In this document: positions 10,888-21,999 of the stretch, piece by piece
How the letters are laid out: each line of letters starts with the position of its first letter
How positions within the stretch are numbered: the stretch's first letter is position 1
Made by a program: the position numbers and the translations under genes
Notes under the pieces: generated by a model
Database searches by the model: none
What the model was told of the DNA's origin: nothing
What the model saw: the letters and a program-made list of their open reading frames with translations, nothing else
NCBI GenBank assembly: GCA_004194705.1
Contig: SADC01000844.1
Span: forward strand, 1 to 64,000
Direction of reading: 5' to 3'
DNA from: Ditylenchus dipsaci
Taxonomy: Eukaryota > Nematoda > Chromadorea > Rhabditida > Anguinidae
Length of the DNA stretch: 64,000 bases

Positions 10888-11658
10888 GTTACTCTGGTGC
10901 ACTAAATTTTGTGTTCTATATTTAAAAAGCAATATTTAATTGATGTTCTTATATCTGTCAGCATACCTCTTTTTCAAATAAAAAACAAGCATTTATATGC
11001 TCATGTAAACTTTCTGATTTTCGCCCCTTCAAACCAGAATGAAGTCTCATCGTATTCTTTTTTCAAAGTGATTTTTCTTCCTTCTGAGTGAGAGTCTGCT
11101 TTGAAGTCATTTTAAAAGTTTTGTCGTTTTAAATTTTGACAAAATTAGGAAAAAAGTTGATATTTTTAAGTTGAAAAAGTGATAAAACTATCTGAAAAAC
11201 CTCAGCAGTCCAAGAATAAAAATGATCGCAATGATCGGTCATTTGACTTTTGATAAAAAATGATCGGTCATTTTCACAAAGAGGTTTTAAATAATTCCTG
11301 CAAATGTTTGCGGCATTTAATTTACATGACTATATAAGTTTTGTGAGACATTTAGCAATTTATTGCTCATAGTTTGGCCTGCATTAAATTTTTGTTAGCA
11401 ATCAATTCCTTTGGTATCCATATTAATAATTACAAAACTTAAAAAGGTAGCTAAATAGTAAATATTTTATGTTTGGTCTCCATTTAGCGAAATACTGCCT
11501 TTTGAGTCGGTATTCTATAGTTTTGCTATTGTTCAATCATCGAATTTATGCTGATCCTCTGCTGGTTGAGTCAGATTCCAAAGATCAACTCATCTTTGTT
11601 CATGCTGTGAGAAAATCATTACTTTGTTAATAAAACTAACATTTTATTTTAGCACTTG

Positions 11659-11847
11659 CCGTATTTTCTCTAAAAGTTCATCCCTCTATATTGACTCACT
11701 CCCCTCTAATTTGAGCGTACTTCAATACCGCTTTTTGGATTTCGGATGAGCCCCCGAAAATCTCGAGAACGACCTGAAAATTTTCCGATATTGAAGGGGT
11801 TGAAAAAAAAGAAAGCTCACCCGGGTGAGCTATTGGAAAAAATACGG
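11659..11847. mobile_element. CCGTATTTTCTCTAA-type MITE
   Basis: Runs from CCGTATTTTCTCTAAAAG to the inverse AAAAAATACGG. It keeps the family landmarks: a GAGC/GCTC block beside the ends, and CGAAAATCTCGAGAACGACC internally. No coding capacity. The same element is at 25047-25236 in copy 2. Confidence 0.6.
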
Positions 11848-12120
11848 TATGAGAGACCAATATAAGTAGGGATTTTGGCCAAATTTTAATAAATATTTTT
11901 TTTTAAATAAATTTTTTATGTGTGAAAAGTGACAGATTTTTTAGCGTACAAAAACTACTCACTTGCTAGGAGATATTTAGACACTATTCTTAAATGAATA
12001 TAAAATGAGCTTCCCACTAATTGCATAAATGCCTTTTTCCTGTAATTTTTTTGCATCCACTTGAAAAGTCTGATTTGGTCATTTTCTTTATGAATATCTT
12101 AACTAGACTTCTTTATTCAG

Positions 12121-12387
12121 GGCCGTGCCAAAAGCACCCAAAAACACACTTTCAAGCTGTAGAAAACGGATAGAATAATAATAACAAAAGTAGTGGAATA
12201 ACGTACTGATTTGTCAGGCTTGGCGCCATGGAGACCGCTCTCCCACAACCACTTGGAAAAATGACGTCAACCAAGAAGATGTCTGGCCTCAAGGCTGGGG
12301 TCAACTCTCAACTGTAGGTCCTGCCACATCTTCAATTTTCCTTTTAAAACCTCTTTAGCTAGGCATAGCACAGCATGTGACTTTAGG
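12121..12387 (+). pseudogene. Truncated 5' part of histidine acid phosphatase
   Basis: Duplicate of the first visible exons of the gene at 25512-28387: a tentative exon at 12121-12158, the catalytic exon at 12218-12313 (RHGDRSP and WPQGWGQLS), and the start of the next exon at 12359 (LGIAQHVTL). The duplication breakpoint at 12387 cuts that exon, and unrelated transposon sequence follows. Without the remaining exons and the catalytic HD motif it cannot make an enzyme. Any signal-peptide exon would lie upstream and was not identified in either copy. Confidence 0.8.
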
Positions 12388-12388
12388 T

Positions 12389-12715
12389 CTAGTCGGAAAT
12401 ATCGCAGGGATTCCGATTTTGCCGATCGTTTCTCAGAAACATGGTAATTTTGCCATTTAGACCCGCAAACCTCTATATAGCATCGCCTTAAATCTCAAAA
12501 AGGCGATGCTATATAGAGGTTTGCGGGTCTAAATGGCGAAATTACCATGTTTCTGAGAAACGATTGGCAAAATCGGAATCCCTGCGATATTTCCGACTAA
12601 ACTGACGAATCAGTTTTGGCAAAATACTTTAGAAATTGAGCTAAAAAAGTGTCGGACCCGAGGTGGAAACGAACTTTTGGGGTGGATGCTATATAGAGAC
12701 TCGACTGTATAGTTA
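12389..12715. mobile_element. Near-perfect palindrome and pogo-like end
   Basis: About 100 nt (12389-12490) is repeated inverted up to 12601 with very few mismatches around a 10-nt loop, so it would fold into a long hairpin. The outer motif is TAGTCGGAAATATCGCAGG. It is followed by the family block GGTGGAAACGAACTTTTGG and the terminus ACTCGACTGTATA. The insertion sits exactly at the duplication breakpoint. Confidence 0.65.
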
Positions 12716-13183
12716 CACTTTATTCAAAATTTGTACTTATTGGGTAGCTATGAATTTCAGCTTCCAAATACGGTATCGTGGAGTTGTGAATAGCTACATT
12801 CTTAATTAAAAATATTTTTTTAAAACTTTTTTATTAAGAATATAAGCTATTCACAACTTCACAACCATACTTACGCGGCAGCTAGCGCTCCAAGCGCTCA
12901 TTTTTAAAAAGCGTGCAGTGAATAGGTATCGCTATTTATGTGGTAGTGCTTTATTAGTGGTACTGGGTGCTGGTAGATTGTAGTTTCTAGATAGTGGTTC
13001 CTAAATGGTACTACTCAGCTGGCAGTACTCAAGTTGTTTAACTACTTAAGCCACTTGGATAATATCTAAAACACCTGGATAGTACCTGAACCATCTGAAT
13101 AGTATTCTTTGAACCCATAGGGGTTCGAATCATCAACCTCGGTTTTGAGAAAGTTTTGCGAGATTAAATTTTTAGTCTGAACT

Positions 13184-13483
13184 AACCAAACCAAGTGGTC
13201 GTCTACTTAGAACAATTTTTTACTTTTTTGGTTTCAAAAACCTGTTTTCTGGAATAATTCAGGTATGCTGAAGATGATTTGAAAGTGGTGAAATGCCGTT
13301 TTATAGTGTTTTTCAAGTCAGAGTAAAATCGAGTTTTGGTAAAATCAATTATTTTTCAATAGTCGAAAAATGTAATCAAAAAGTAACTTTACTACTGTCC
13401 ACCCATCTTTAGAATGCTCGAATTTGTGCAGAAAAAAGGTTTTGGAACCAAACATGAATTTTAGACGACCACCTGGTTTAGTT
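13184..13483. mobile_element. Foldback element, CCAAGTGGTCG family
   Basis: The left arm starts AACCAAACCAAGTGGTCGTC and the right arm ends GACGACCACCTGGTTTAG. Between them both arms keep a GAAGATG..TTTGA..GTGGTAAAAT block. Relatives lie at 54150-54590 and 61598-61870. The rest of the 12388-13865 spacer is AT-rich, with degenerate ACCTGGATAGTA repeats at 13030-13110 and no gene seen. Confidence 0.5.
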
Positions 13484-14250
13484 GCTGCATGGATTATCTA
13501 CTAGAACTTAGGCTGGATTATAGAGAAATATTTTTAATGATAGGAGTTCTTCACACGAAACCACGGGATATTAAATAAGTTGAATAAATAGTCGTTCAAT
13601 TTTGGTGAATTTGCAGAATGCGCTATGAATCGGCGCTGTGATGAATCGTCCGTATCCGATATTTGGTAGCTGAGATTCAGAGCTATCTTGTAAGTACAAA
13701 CTTTGGAATAAAGTATAACTATATTTAGTAAAATATAAAGACTTTTATCTACAAAAATCTATTTCAGCCTAAACTTTAAAGATGGCTGGTTGTGGTGACA
13801 GAATGTCCGATTGTGCAGAATAGATAGCAGCATCGTGTTCAATACTGAAAATAGGTACGATTCAGGCATTTACTAGAATCGAGTGTGGGTATGTTAATAT
13901 GACCGGAGAGCCTTTTTTATTTGATTGTTTCAAAGTGCTAAGCTAATACCGGTTTCGAAGGTTTCCGCGAGATTAAATCACAGCACCACTTCAGTATGAG
14001 AAAAATGAACGGGAATAAGTGAATAAGAAACGGTCAGTTAACTACCAAAATCAAAACATCTCGAGTCCGAACTCCAGGACATAAACTCAATTCTGATTTC
14101 TAAAAGTTTTTTAAAAACTACCAGAACAATTTTGAAAAAACTTGAAGGACAAAAAATCTTGTTTGCGCAAAAATTAGCAGATAAAATTGATTGCAGGGCT
14201 TTATTTTAAGAAATTTTATTACTCATTCGAAATTTTTTCTGAATATTTAT

Positions 14251-14754
14251 TTAAGCTACAGTAGGCACTGGAGCAGTAGGCAGACTAACAGGAACTGGAG
14301 GCAGAGAAGCTCCACTGGCAAGTAGTGCAGCCTGGACTTGTTGAAGTGCTTGGAGTAGCTCGGCCAAACCTAAAGCTTTAACTGTAAATAGTTAACTATA
14401 GATTCAAACCATAAGCTGGAGATGGAGCAGACACATTGGGTGCAACTGAAGAAGAAGCTCCAGCAGCAATAGCTTTTTCGATCTCAGAAATCAGGAGTTG
14501 GATCACTTCCACCGACTCAAAGAAGGCGACACAGATGGCACAGACACATTGGGCAACGAAGGCACGGATGGAACATTGGGCAACACAGATGGTACATTGG
14601 GCAAGGAAGGCACAGATGGTACGTTAGGCAATCCAGTAGCTAATGTAGCTGGAGTGGCTGGTGTAGCAGGGGTGGCTGGAGTAGCCGGCAAAGCTGGCAA
14701 AGCCGAGCACATAGCGACCAAGACAAGACAGGAGACGACTACTTTGCAGAACAT
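14251..14754 (-). pseudogene. LPNVPS-family secreted protein gene, frameshifted copy B1
   Basis: Minus-strand family member with ATG at 14754, a TATA box at 14815-14821 and the stop at 14251. The signal peptide, TPA and LPNVPS repeats are open. One G is missing near 14513 (ACCGACTC for ACCGGACTC), which shifts the frame just before the first helix. The second exon and the 40-nt intron are intact. Confidence 0.75.
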
Positions 14755-15156
14755 TGTTGTTAGTGGTAGTGAAGTCAAAGACTTGAGTGTGATTACAGGT
14801 AGAACCGTGGGTGGTTTTATAGAGGCCAATTTGGTGATGTTGATCTTTTGTTTGTAAAGCAATAACAGATATTTGGAGTTTGAATTCTCATTTTAAAAAA
14901 TCACCGTTTTTTTTGTAATCATCAAAATTAATCCTTGAACAAATTTATTATTCAGTAAATCTAGACCAGGTCTGCATTGTTGCCGTGCACACCATGTGAA
15001 TTTTGTATGAATTGCTTTGTCTGAGATGTGTTGTTCGCAAATGCAAATTTATTTATGGATTTTAATTTTTATCAACGCCAAAATTTTCCTTATAAAACCA
15101 CCCCCGTCCTACCTGAAATCACTCTCAAGTCTTTGACTTCACTACCACTAACAACA
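14755..15156. promoter_or_regulatory. Bidirectional promoter between B1 and B2
   Basis: Copy of 887-1286 with TATAAAA at 14815-14821 (minus) and 15091-15097 (plus). On the plus side the core reads TATAAAACCACCC, and the ATG follows 59 nt after the TATA box. Confidence 0.65.
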
Positions 15157-15661
15157 ATGTTCTGCAAAGTAGTCGTCTTTTGCCTTGTCTTGGTCGCTAT
15201 GTGCTCGGCTTTGCCAGCTTTGCCGGCTACTCCAGCCACCCCTGCTACACCAGCCACTCCAGCTACATTAGCTACTGGATTGCCTAACGTACCATCTGTG
15301 CCTTCCTTGCCCAATGTACCATCTGTGTTGCCCAATGTTCCATCCGTGCCTTCGTTGCCCAATGTGTCTGTGCCATCTGTGTCGCCTTCTTTGAGTCCGG
15401 TGGAAGTGATCCAACTCCTGATTTCTGAGATCGAAAAAGCTATTGCTGCTGGAGCTTCTTCTTCAGTTGCACCCAATGTGTCTGCTCCATCTCCAGCTTA
15501 TGGTTTGAATCTATAGTTAACTATTTACAGTTAAAGCTTTAGGTTTGGCCGAGCTACTCCAAGCACTCCAACAAGTCCAGGCTGCACTACTTGCCAGTGG
15601 AGCTTCTCTGCCTCCAGTTCCTGTTAGTCTGCCTACTGCTCCAGTGCCTACTGTAGCTTAA
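15157..15661 (+). CDS. LPNVPS-repeat secreted protein, intact reference copy B2
   Basis: Exon 1 15157-15502, intron 15503-15542 (40 nt, GTTTGA..TTTAG), exon 2 15543-15661, 154 aa. An upstream acceptor TTTACAG at 15530 is also in frame and would give a 28-nt intron and four more residues. I prefer 40 nt because other introns here are 38-70 nt. Residues 1-18 are a signal peptide ending CSA. Then come TPA repeats (about 24-37), LPNV/PSVPS repeats (42-79), a first amphipathic helix (PVEVIQLLISEIEKAIAAG, 81-99) and a second (LAELLQALQQVQAALLASG, 117-135), each followed by Ser and Pro-Val/Ala linkers, so the C-terminal half looks internally duplicated. There are no cysteines after the signal peptide. 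I know no matching family. A secreted structural, cuticular or gland protein is only a guess. TATA box 15091-15097; AATAAA follows the stop. Confidence 0.8.
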
Positions 15662-15747
15662 ATAAATATTCAGAAAAAATTCGAATGAGTAATAAACTAA
15701 ACATTTCTTGAAATAAAGCACTGCAATCAACTTGACTATCTTTTAAT

Positions 15748-17826
15748 GGTATAGCAACGACTCGGTACAACAAATGACTCGGTACACCGACTCGGTACAA
15801 GTATGACTCGGTACAACGACTCGGTACAGCGTACGCTTGGGTACAACGAGTCGGTACAACCTACGACTCGGTACAACGAGTCGGTACAATTTTTACAAAT
15901 TTTTATACCAAATTTAATTTTTTGTACCAAATTTACTCTTTCTTGTACTATATCGACTAAACTCACCCTCGAAAATTTGCACCACTCGTTTCTGGATATG
16001 GATTGAATGGAACGAAACAGTTGTCTAAACAGTTACTTGCCTGGACATCTATTCACATGAGGTCTCCAGATATATCCATCCACCTAAGGCGGTACCCCTG
16101 GGGACCGGCCTCAGCGTGCCGGATAAACGAGGTGCCAGATAACTGGAGTGCCGGATAACCGAGGTTTGACTGCATTATTATACTACCTGGTTATGGTTCT
16201 TGTCGGTTATCCGGACTACCTTGGTTTTATGCATCGAAAAGTCTCAGAAAGTAGTCCGAGGTAGTCCAAGGTAGTTCGGATAACCGACAAGAACCCTAAT
16301 ACCTTAGTAGCAGCACTAGGTGCCTAGGTACACTCCAGTACCACCTGGATACCCTACAGGATACGGAACTACTCCAAAACTATGGGTTTTACGACTCGGT
16401 AGGGTTTGTACGACAAATTACAATATTATTTTAGTATTATCAAGCCGTGTTCCGGAAACAATTTTGCATAGGGTAAAATTATGAAATTTTGTAAAATTTT
16501 TAAATACTTTTAGCTAAATCCAATTATCCGGATTCTGGATGCGGATACCCATTTAAGGGAGGTATCAGATAGTTTTGGTCTTATAAATTAGTTTGTGATT
16601 TTGTGGATTTTTAATTAGGTGTTTTTAGTGGAGTTTCACCTCATATTTGGTGTAATTTTTTCGAAAATTATTTTCAATCAGGGTGTTTGACCACTCAATT
16701 GATAGATAAATAACTCAGCTACAAAACGGTGTAAAAACATCTGAGATAGGGAAATAAATATGTGAAATTTTTTTATGTGAAGTGAAGTAGCAGTCGATGT
16801 CAAAAAGTAGCCGTAGAAGCCCAAGAAAAAAATGATGTTAACTAACACTAGGATTTGAACCTGTAACCTCAAGATTATATACGTTATGGAAAGTGAAGTT
16901 ACCGCGGGTGAATTTTCTGGAGGGTAAATTCACCGCCGGGTGAATTTGGTGCAGAAAGAATTTACCGGAGGATAATTACTGCTGCCTGTCTGTATAACAG
17001 CTTTAAGATAAGAACTGAGAATTAAACGTCTCGGAGGACGAAACAGCTGAAACTGGTCTCCAGCGGGGAAGGATCTACAAAACGAACTCTAGGTACAAGG
17101 GAATCTCGATATAGCGGACCATAAACCCGGTCTCCAGGCAAAAACGAGAAAGGTGTCCTAATAAGGATGTTTCAAATATACTAAAAAAACTATCCAAGTA
17201 TCCTAATAGGATCCTAATACGATATACAGTCAACTCCCTCCATAATGTACACCCGCCACAGTGCACACCCCCGCCATAGTGCACACCCGGTACCGATGTG
17301 TTTGGCCACCATACAGTCAATTCCTTCAATAGTGACCCCCCGCCATAGCGCACCCCTCGCCATAGTGCACACCTGGCGCCGGTCCCTTGGGTGTGCACTA
17401 TGGAGGGAGTTGACTGTACATCCTAAGTGGGATATACGCAGAGCTTCCAACTCAAATTTTAGAAAATCAAACAAATGTGTGCAAGAAATCAGATTTGGGA
17501 CTAAAATCAGATTTGTAAGAACTCCTCGTGCCTAAAAATCAATTTTTTTCTGATTAATCAACCTAAATGGCAGCCCTAGATATATATCCTAGATAAGTTA
17601 ACGAGATCATGATCCAGAAAAATTAGATACTAAAAGAAGAAAATTTGGTACAAAAATTAAATTTGGTATAAAATTTTGTAAAAATTGTACCGACTCGTTG
17701 TACCGAGTCGTAGGTTGTACCGACTCGTTGTACCCAAGCGTACGCTGTACCGAGTCGTTGTACCGAGTCATACTTGTACCGAGTCGGTGTACCGAGTCAT
17801 TTGTTGTACCGAGTCGTAAGTCGTTC
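15748..17826. mobile_element. MULE-like element with GACTCGGTAC arrays (copy 2)
   Basis: Duplicate of 1877-3945, again flanked by TCTTTTAAT (15739-15747 and 17827-17835). The shared insertion site shows that it inserted before the segmental duplication. It contains the second copy of the GTGCACAC pogo-like MITE near 17226-17418. Confidence 0.65.
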
Positions 17827-17909
17827 TCTTTTAATACATAATGTTGATTGGCGAGAATTCGAAATCAGCTGAATTTTTTAAAATTATAGCTGATATTTTA
17901 TGGAAATTC

Positions 17910-18786
17910 TATATTAAACTCCCATGGGGGATTATTTTTCAACCCCTAAAAATCAGAAAAGTTTGAGGTCGATTTCGAGTTTTTTGGGTACTTAACCGAA
18001 ATCTTAAAAATGGAATCAGGAGTGCTCGTGCTGATCAAGAAAGCGCAAAAAACAGATTTGCAAAATGCTTGCTCTGGGCTGAGATATAAGGTCCATATGA
18101 TGGGGGATTTTTAGAGAGTGGGGGATTAAAAGAGAATGCACGGTATTTTTCATTCATAGCCGATTCATTTAATAATCACTCAACACAGTAATTTCGGAAT
18201 GTTACAACAGTTGACATGAGGGTTTTAGAACCTGCTGAGCACGAATATCACAAAATCAGACCTCTTAACTAGAGGGAAATGCAATCAAAAAAGCCCAATT
18301 TTTGTAACGAATAATCAAGACCAGTTATGGTTTTTCTTCAGGCTGGTAAGCAGTAAACCAATATGGTGTGGACTTTTTTTATGTTCATAAGAAATGTTCT
18401 GGTGGTTTATGGTGTGTTCTGATAATAGCCCCGCCTGATTCAAAATCGTGTTCTTGGTATTGTGTTTTAGACCGACTTTTTCAAAACTTGTCATAGCCAA
18501 GCATTTTGTAGCTCATATCACTGCCTACAAAATGGGTGGTACCATACTTTCTCTTTTAATCCCCCACTCTCTAATAATCCCCCACCATATGGACCTTATA
18601 TCTCAGCCTAGAGCGGACATTTTGCAAATCTGTTTTTTGCGTTTTCTAGATCAGCACGAGCACTCCTGATTCCACTTTTCAGGTTTTGGTTGAGTACCCA
18701 AGAATCTCGAAATCGACCTGAAACTTTTCTGATTTTTAAGGGTTGAAAATAATCCCTCATGGAGGTTTAATATACAATATACGGTA
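17910..18786. repeat. Inverted MITE arms, copy 2
   Basis: Collinear with 4027-4903. The flanking AT-rich sequence to 19350 matches copy 1 and holds no gene that I can see. Confidence 0.5.
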
Positions 18787-19357
18787 ACTTGCATGAAAGC
18801 AGTCGTCAAAAAGTGGGTCAAAAAGGCAATGCCACAGACACGATTTTGAACGAGGATGGCCAATATTAGAGCTGAGAAAACGCTTTTTAAATAAAAAATT
18901 TACGGTCAAATTTCGAGTTCCCTTGAAAACAGAAAAGATTCAGATAAAAAAAATTTCGAATTTTTTTTTAAGTTTAAGTCTTTTTGTTTCGCTTGAATTC
19001 GAAATTCAACAATGACTTTTTTGTTCAAAGAGCAGTTTCTTTAGTAAATCGCCCATGCTGAACACGTATCCGGTGTCATTATTTCAAATTTGCAAGTCTT
19101 TTACGTCAAACTATTTGTATCACATTTTTGGGCTCATTTCAATTTTTGCTAGACAGTCCAAAAGCTTATTTTATATGACATCAAAGCAGGGCTCTCAACT
19201 CAAAATTTTAAAAATACCGTATAAGCTCGATTAATCCCCCAACCTCTAATAATCCCCCTCCCCCTCATTTTTGACTAAGACTTCGGAGTTAAGGCCATTT
19301 TAGATTTACAAATTTAAAAAAATGAGATTTGGAGACCCAAAATAAGTACAAATCGAT

Positions 19358-19598
19358 GCTAGTAGCGAATAACCCCCCCCCCCCAACGATTTTCACTTTT
19401 TTTACTTTAGTAAAAATTACCTAAATTTATGTCCCAGACCCCGGAAAATGTGCGCAAACTCTTCATTAGTCACAACTTCCGTACGCTGGCCTACCCCAAG
19501 CCTAAGGGCTAAGCCTAAACTTGTTGTTTGCAATGGTAGTTACAGCAATTTTTAAAGGTCGGATGCTTGGGCGGGGGAGGGGGTATTCGCTACTAGCG
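19358..19598. mobile_element. C-tract MITE (GCTAGTAGCGAATA ends), copy 2
   Basis: Same element as 5473-5710 with slightly different C and G run lengths. Confidence 0.5.
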
Positions 19599-19950
19599 CC
19601 TACAAATCTTATAACAGAGTAAAATTTAGTGCCCTCCTTCAAAGCACTGTTAAGGTCCTATTTTTGATGCTAGTTTTAAATCTAGAGTCAATTTTGTGAG
19701 CACAAGCGTCTGTGCGAAAATTTCCTATATTTTTTGTAAAAATTTTAATCATTTAAAATGATAATATTTGTTTCTTTTGAACTTTTAGGGGTGTCCAGTA
19801 AAAACTGGGACGCAAAAACTGGGACGGTAAAAAATGGGATGAAAATTTAAATTGCTTTTGTTTGGTTCTTTCTTTTGTTCAAATTTTTATTGGCTTCTGT
19901 TTTTGTTTTCGTTTGGCAGTCTCGTTATTTCGATCCTTCATTTTTTGCAG

Positions 19951-20280
19951 ATACGCTTGTAATGGAATTTCTGTCGAACAAAGGCGGAGGAATGGTTCAA
20001 TGTTGAGAGCTTCTGATGCACAAGAGCAAGAAGAGCGCCGATGGATCCTAGAAATTCTTGCAATGAAATCGGTGATGTGAAGTCTCTCCTGCGCAGCTTC
20101 AACGCCCTCTCATTATTGCCTGCTAGCGAAGTTTTTCTGCGATTTGACGAATTGGTGGCAGAAATGAAGATCAAGATTAAAGGGCAAATCATTCCGGCCC
20201 AGAAAGCCGAACCTCTGCGAGGTAATTGGCAACTGAACATTTGGGGATTCTTCCCTTTATTTGCAGATGAAAAATGAAGC
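19951..20280 (+). pseudogene. Transposase-derived fragment, copy 2
   Basis: Duplicate of 6061-6390 with the same two overlapping frames and splice-like borders, and nearly no substitutions. It lies between inverted AAAACTGGGACG arrays at about 19795-19830 and 20350-20430. It is probably not functional; the transposase assignment is tentative. Confidence 0.35.
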
Positions 20281-20838
20281 TAGAAAATGTTTAAATCGTC
20301 TACATAAATCGATTTCCTCGTTGCTATTCCGTTATGGCTATTCTATCATGGTTATCCCAGTTTTTGTCATCCCAATTTTTAACGTCCCAGTTTTTGACAT
20401 CCCAGTTTTAACGTCCAAGTTTTTACGCTTCTCCTTTTTAGGTGTGACCCATTGGACTCTCGTCAATGTGGTTGAGCCAATAAGTGTCTCTGTTTTTTTT
20501 ATTGAACCGTGTTTTTTATTGAACCCGTAATAACTCTACTTGGCGATCAATTTTATGATAAGATCATCAGTTGATATAGTTTTAGTAAATCACCCCGAAC
20601 ACAATAATTTTGAGTAACTATTGAACCAGGCAACTATCAATAAAAAATAAAAGTGATTTTCGAGTGCTGATGTCTTGCTGATTTCCATAAAATATTAGCT
20701 ATAATTTAAAAAATTTAGCTGATTTTGAATTCTTGCCAATCGACATTATGTATTAAAAGATAGTCAAGATGATTGCAGTGCTTTATTTCAAGAAATGTTT
20801 AGTTTATTACTCATTCGAAATTTTTTCTGAATATTTAT

Positions 20839-21343
20839 TTAAGCTACAGTAGGCACTGGAGCAGTAGGCAGACTAACAGGAACTGGAGGCAGAGAAGCTC
20901 CACTGGCAAGTAGTGCAGCCTGGACTTGTTGGAGTGCTTGGAGTAGCTCGGCCAAACCTAAAGCTTTAACTGTAAATAGTTAACTATAGATTCAAACCAT
21001 AAGCTGGAGATGGAGCAGACACATTGGGTGCAACTGAAGAAGAAGCTCCAGCAGCAATAGCTTTTTCGATCTCAGAAATCAGGAGTTGGATCACTTCCAC
21101 CGGACTCAAAGAAGGCGACACAGATGGCACAGACACATTGGGCAACGAAGGCACGGATGGAACATTGGGCAACACAGATGGTACATTGGGCAAGGAAGGC
21201 ACAGATGGTACGTTAGGCAATCCAGTAGCTAATGTAGCTGAAGTGGCTGGTGTAGCAGGGGTGGCTGGAGTAGCCGGCAAAGCTGGCAAAGCCGAGCACA
21301 TAGCGACCAAGACAAGGCAAAAGACGACTACTTTGCAGAACAT
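20839..21343 (-). CDS. LPNVPS-family secreted protein, promoterless copy B3
   Basis: The coding sequence reads open from ATG at 21343 through the signal peptide, repeats and both helices to the stop at 20839, with the usual 40-nt intron around 20959-20998. Its promoter is gone. Immediately upstream, where the TATA box and leader should be, lies an inverted internal piece of the partner gene B4. Reading the minus strand therefore gives a continuous frame from 21532 that joins an antisense peptide to the B3 protein. Without a new promoter B3 is probably silent, so it is a coding-intact but transcription-dead copy. Confidence 0.65.
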
Positions 21344-21717
21344 CGTACCATCTGTGCCTTCCTTGCCCAATGTACCATCTGTGTTGCCCAATGTTCCATC
21401 CGTGCCTTCGTTGCCCAATGTGTCTGTGCCATCTGTGTCGCCTTCTTTGAGTCCGGTGGAAGTGATCCAACTCCTGATTTCTGAGATCGAAAAAGCTATT
21501 GCTGCTGGAGCTTCTTCTTCAGTTGCACCCAATGTGTCTGCTCCATCTCCAGCTTATGGTTTGAATCTATAGTTAACTATTTACAGTTAAAGCTTTAGGT
21601 TTGGCCGAGCTACTCCAAGCACTTCAACAAGTCCAGGCTGCACTACTTGCCAGTGGAGCTTCTCTGCCTCCAGTTCCTGTTAGTCTGCCTACTGCTCCAG
21701 TGCCTACTGTAGCTTAA
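21344..21717 (+). pseudogene. LPNVPS-family gene B4, 5'-truncated
   Basis: Starts abruptly at CGTACCATCTGTGCC, within the LPNVPS repeat, directly after the start codon of the opposite-strand gene B3. The promoter, signal peptide and TPA repeat are lost. From there the repeats, both helices and the second exon run to TAA at 21717 with no further break. The deletion relative to copy 1 covers roughly the A3-A4 promoter plus the 5' part of A4. Confidence 0.8.
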
Positions 21718-21999
21718 ATAAATATTCAGAAAAATTTCGAATGAGTAATAAAAATTTTTAAAATAAAGCCCTGCAATCAATTTTATCTGCTAATTTTTGC
21801 GCAAACAAGATTTTTTGTCCTTCAAGTTTTTTCAAAATTGTTCTGGTAGTTTTTAAAAAACTTTTAGAAATCAGAATTGAGTTTATGTCCTGGAGTTCGG
21901 ACTCGAGATGTTTTGATTTTGGTAGTTAACTGATCGTTTCTTTAAGCCGGTATTAAATCAGTGCTTTGAAGCTATTAAATTAAAAAAGCTCTCAATTTA

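Larger units (their letters stand above)
1..12387. repeat. Segmental duplication, copy 1
   Basis: The sequence from base 1 reappears from 13866 onward with only scattered substitutions and single-base indels. Homology ends at 12387, inside an exon of the acid phosphatase gene (the shared text ends GACTTTAGG, after which the copies diverge). The left end may lie outside the window, so more copies could exist upstream. The unit holds two head-to-head pairs of the LPNVPS secreted gene family, a 2 kb MULE-like element, several MITEs, a transposase remnant, an unrecognised minus-strand gene and the first acid phosphatase exons. Confidence 0.95.
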
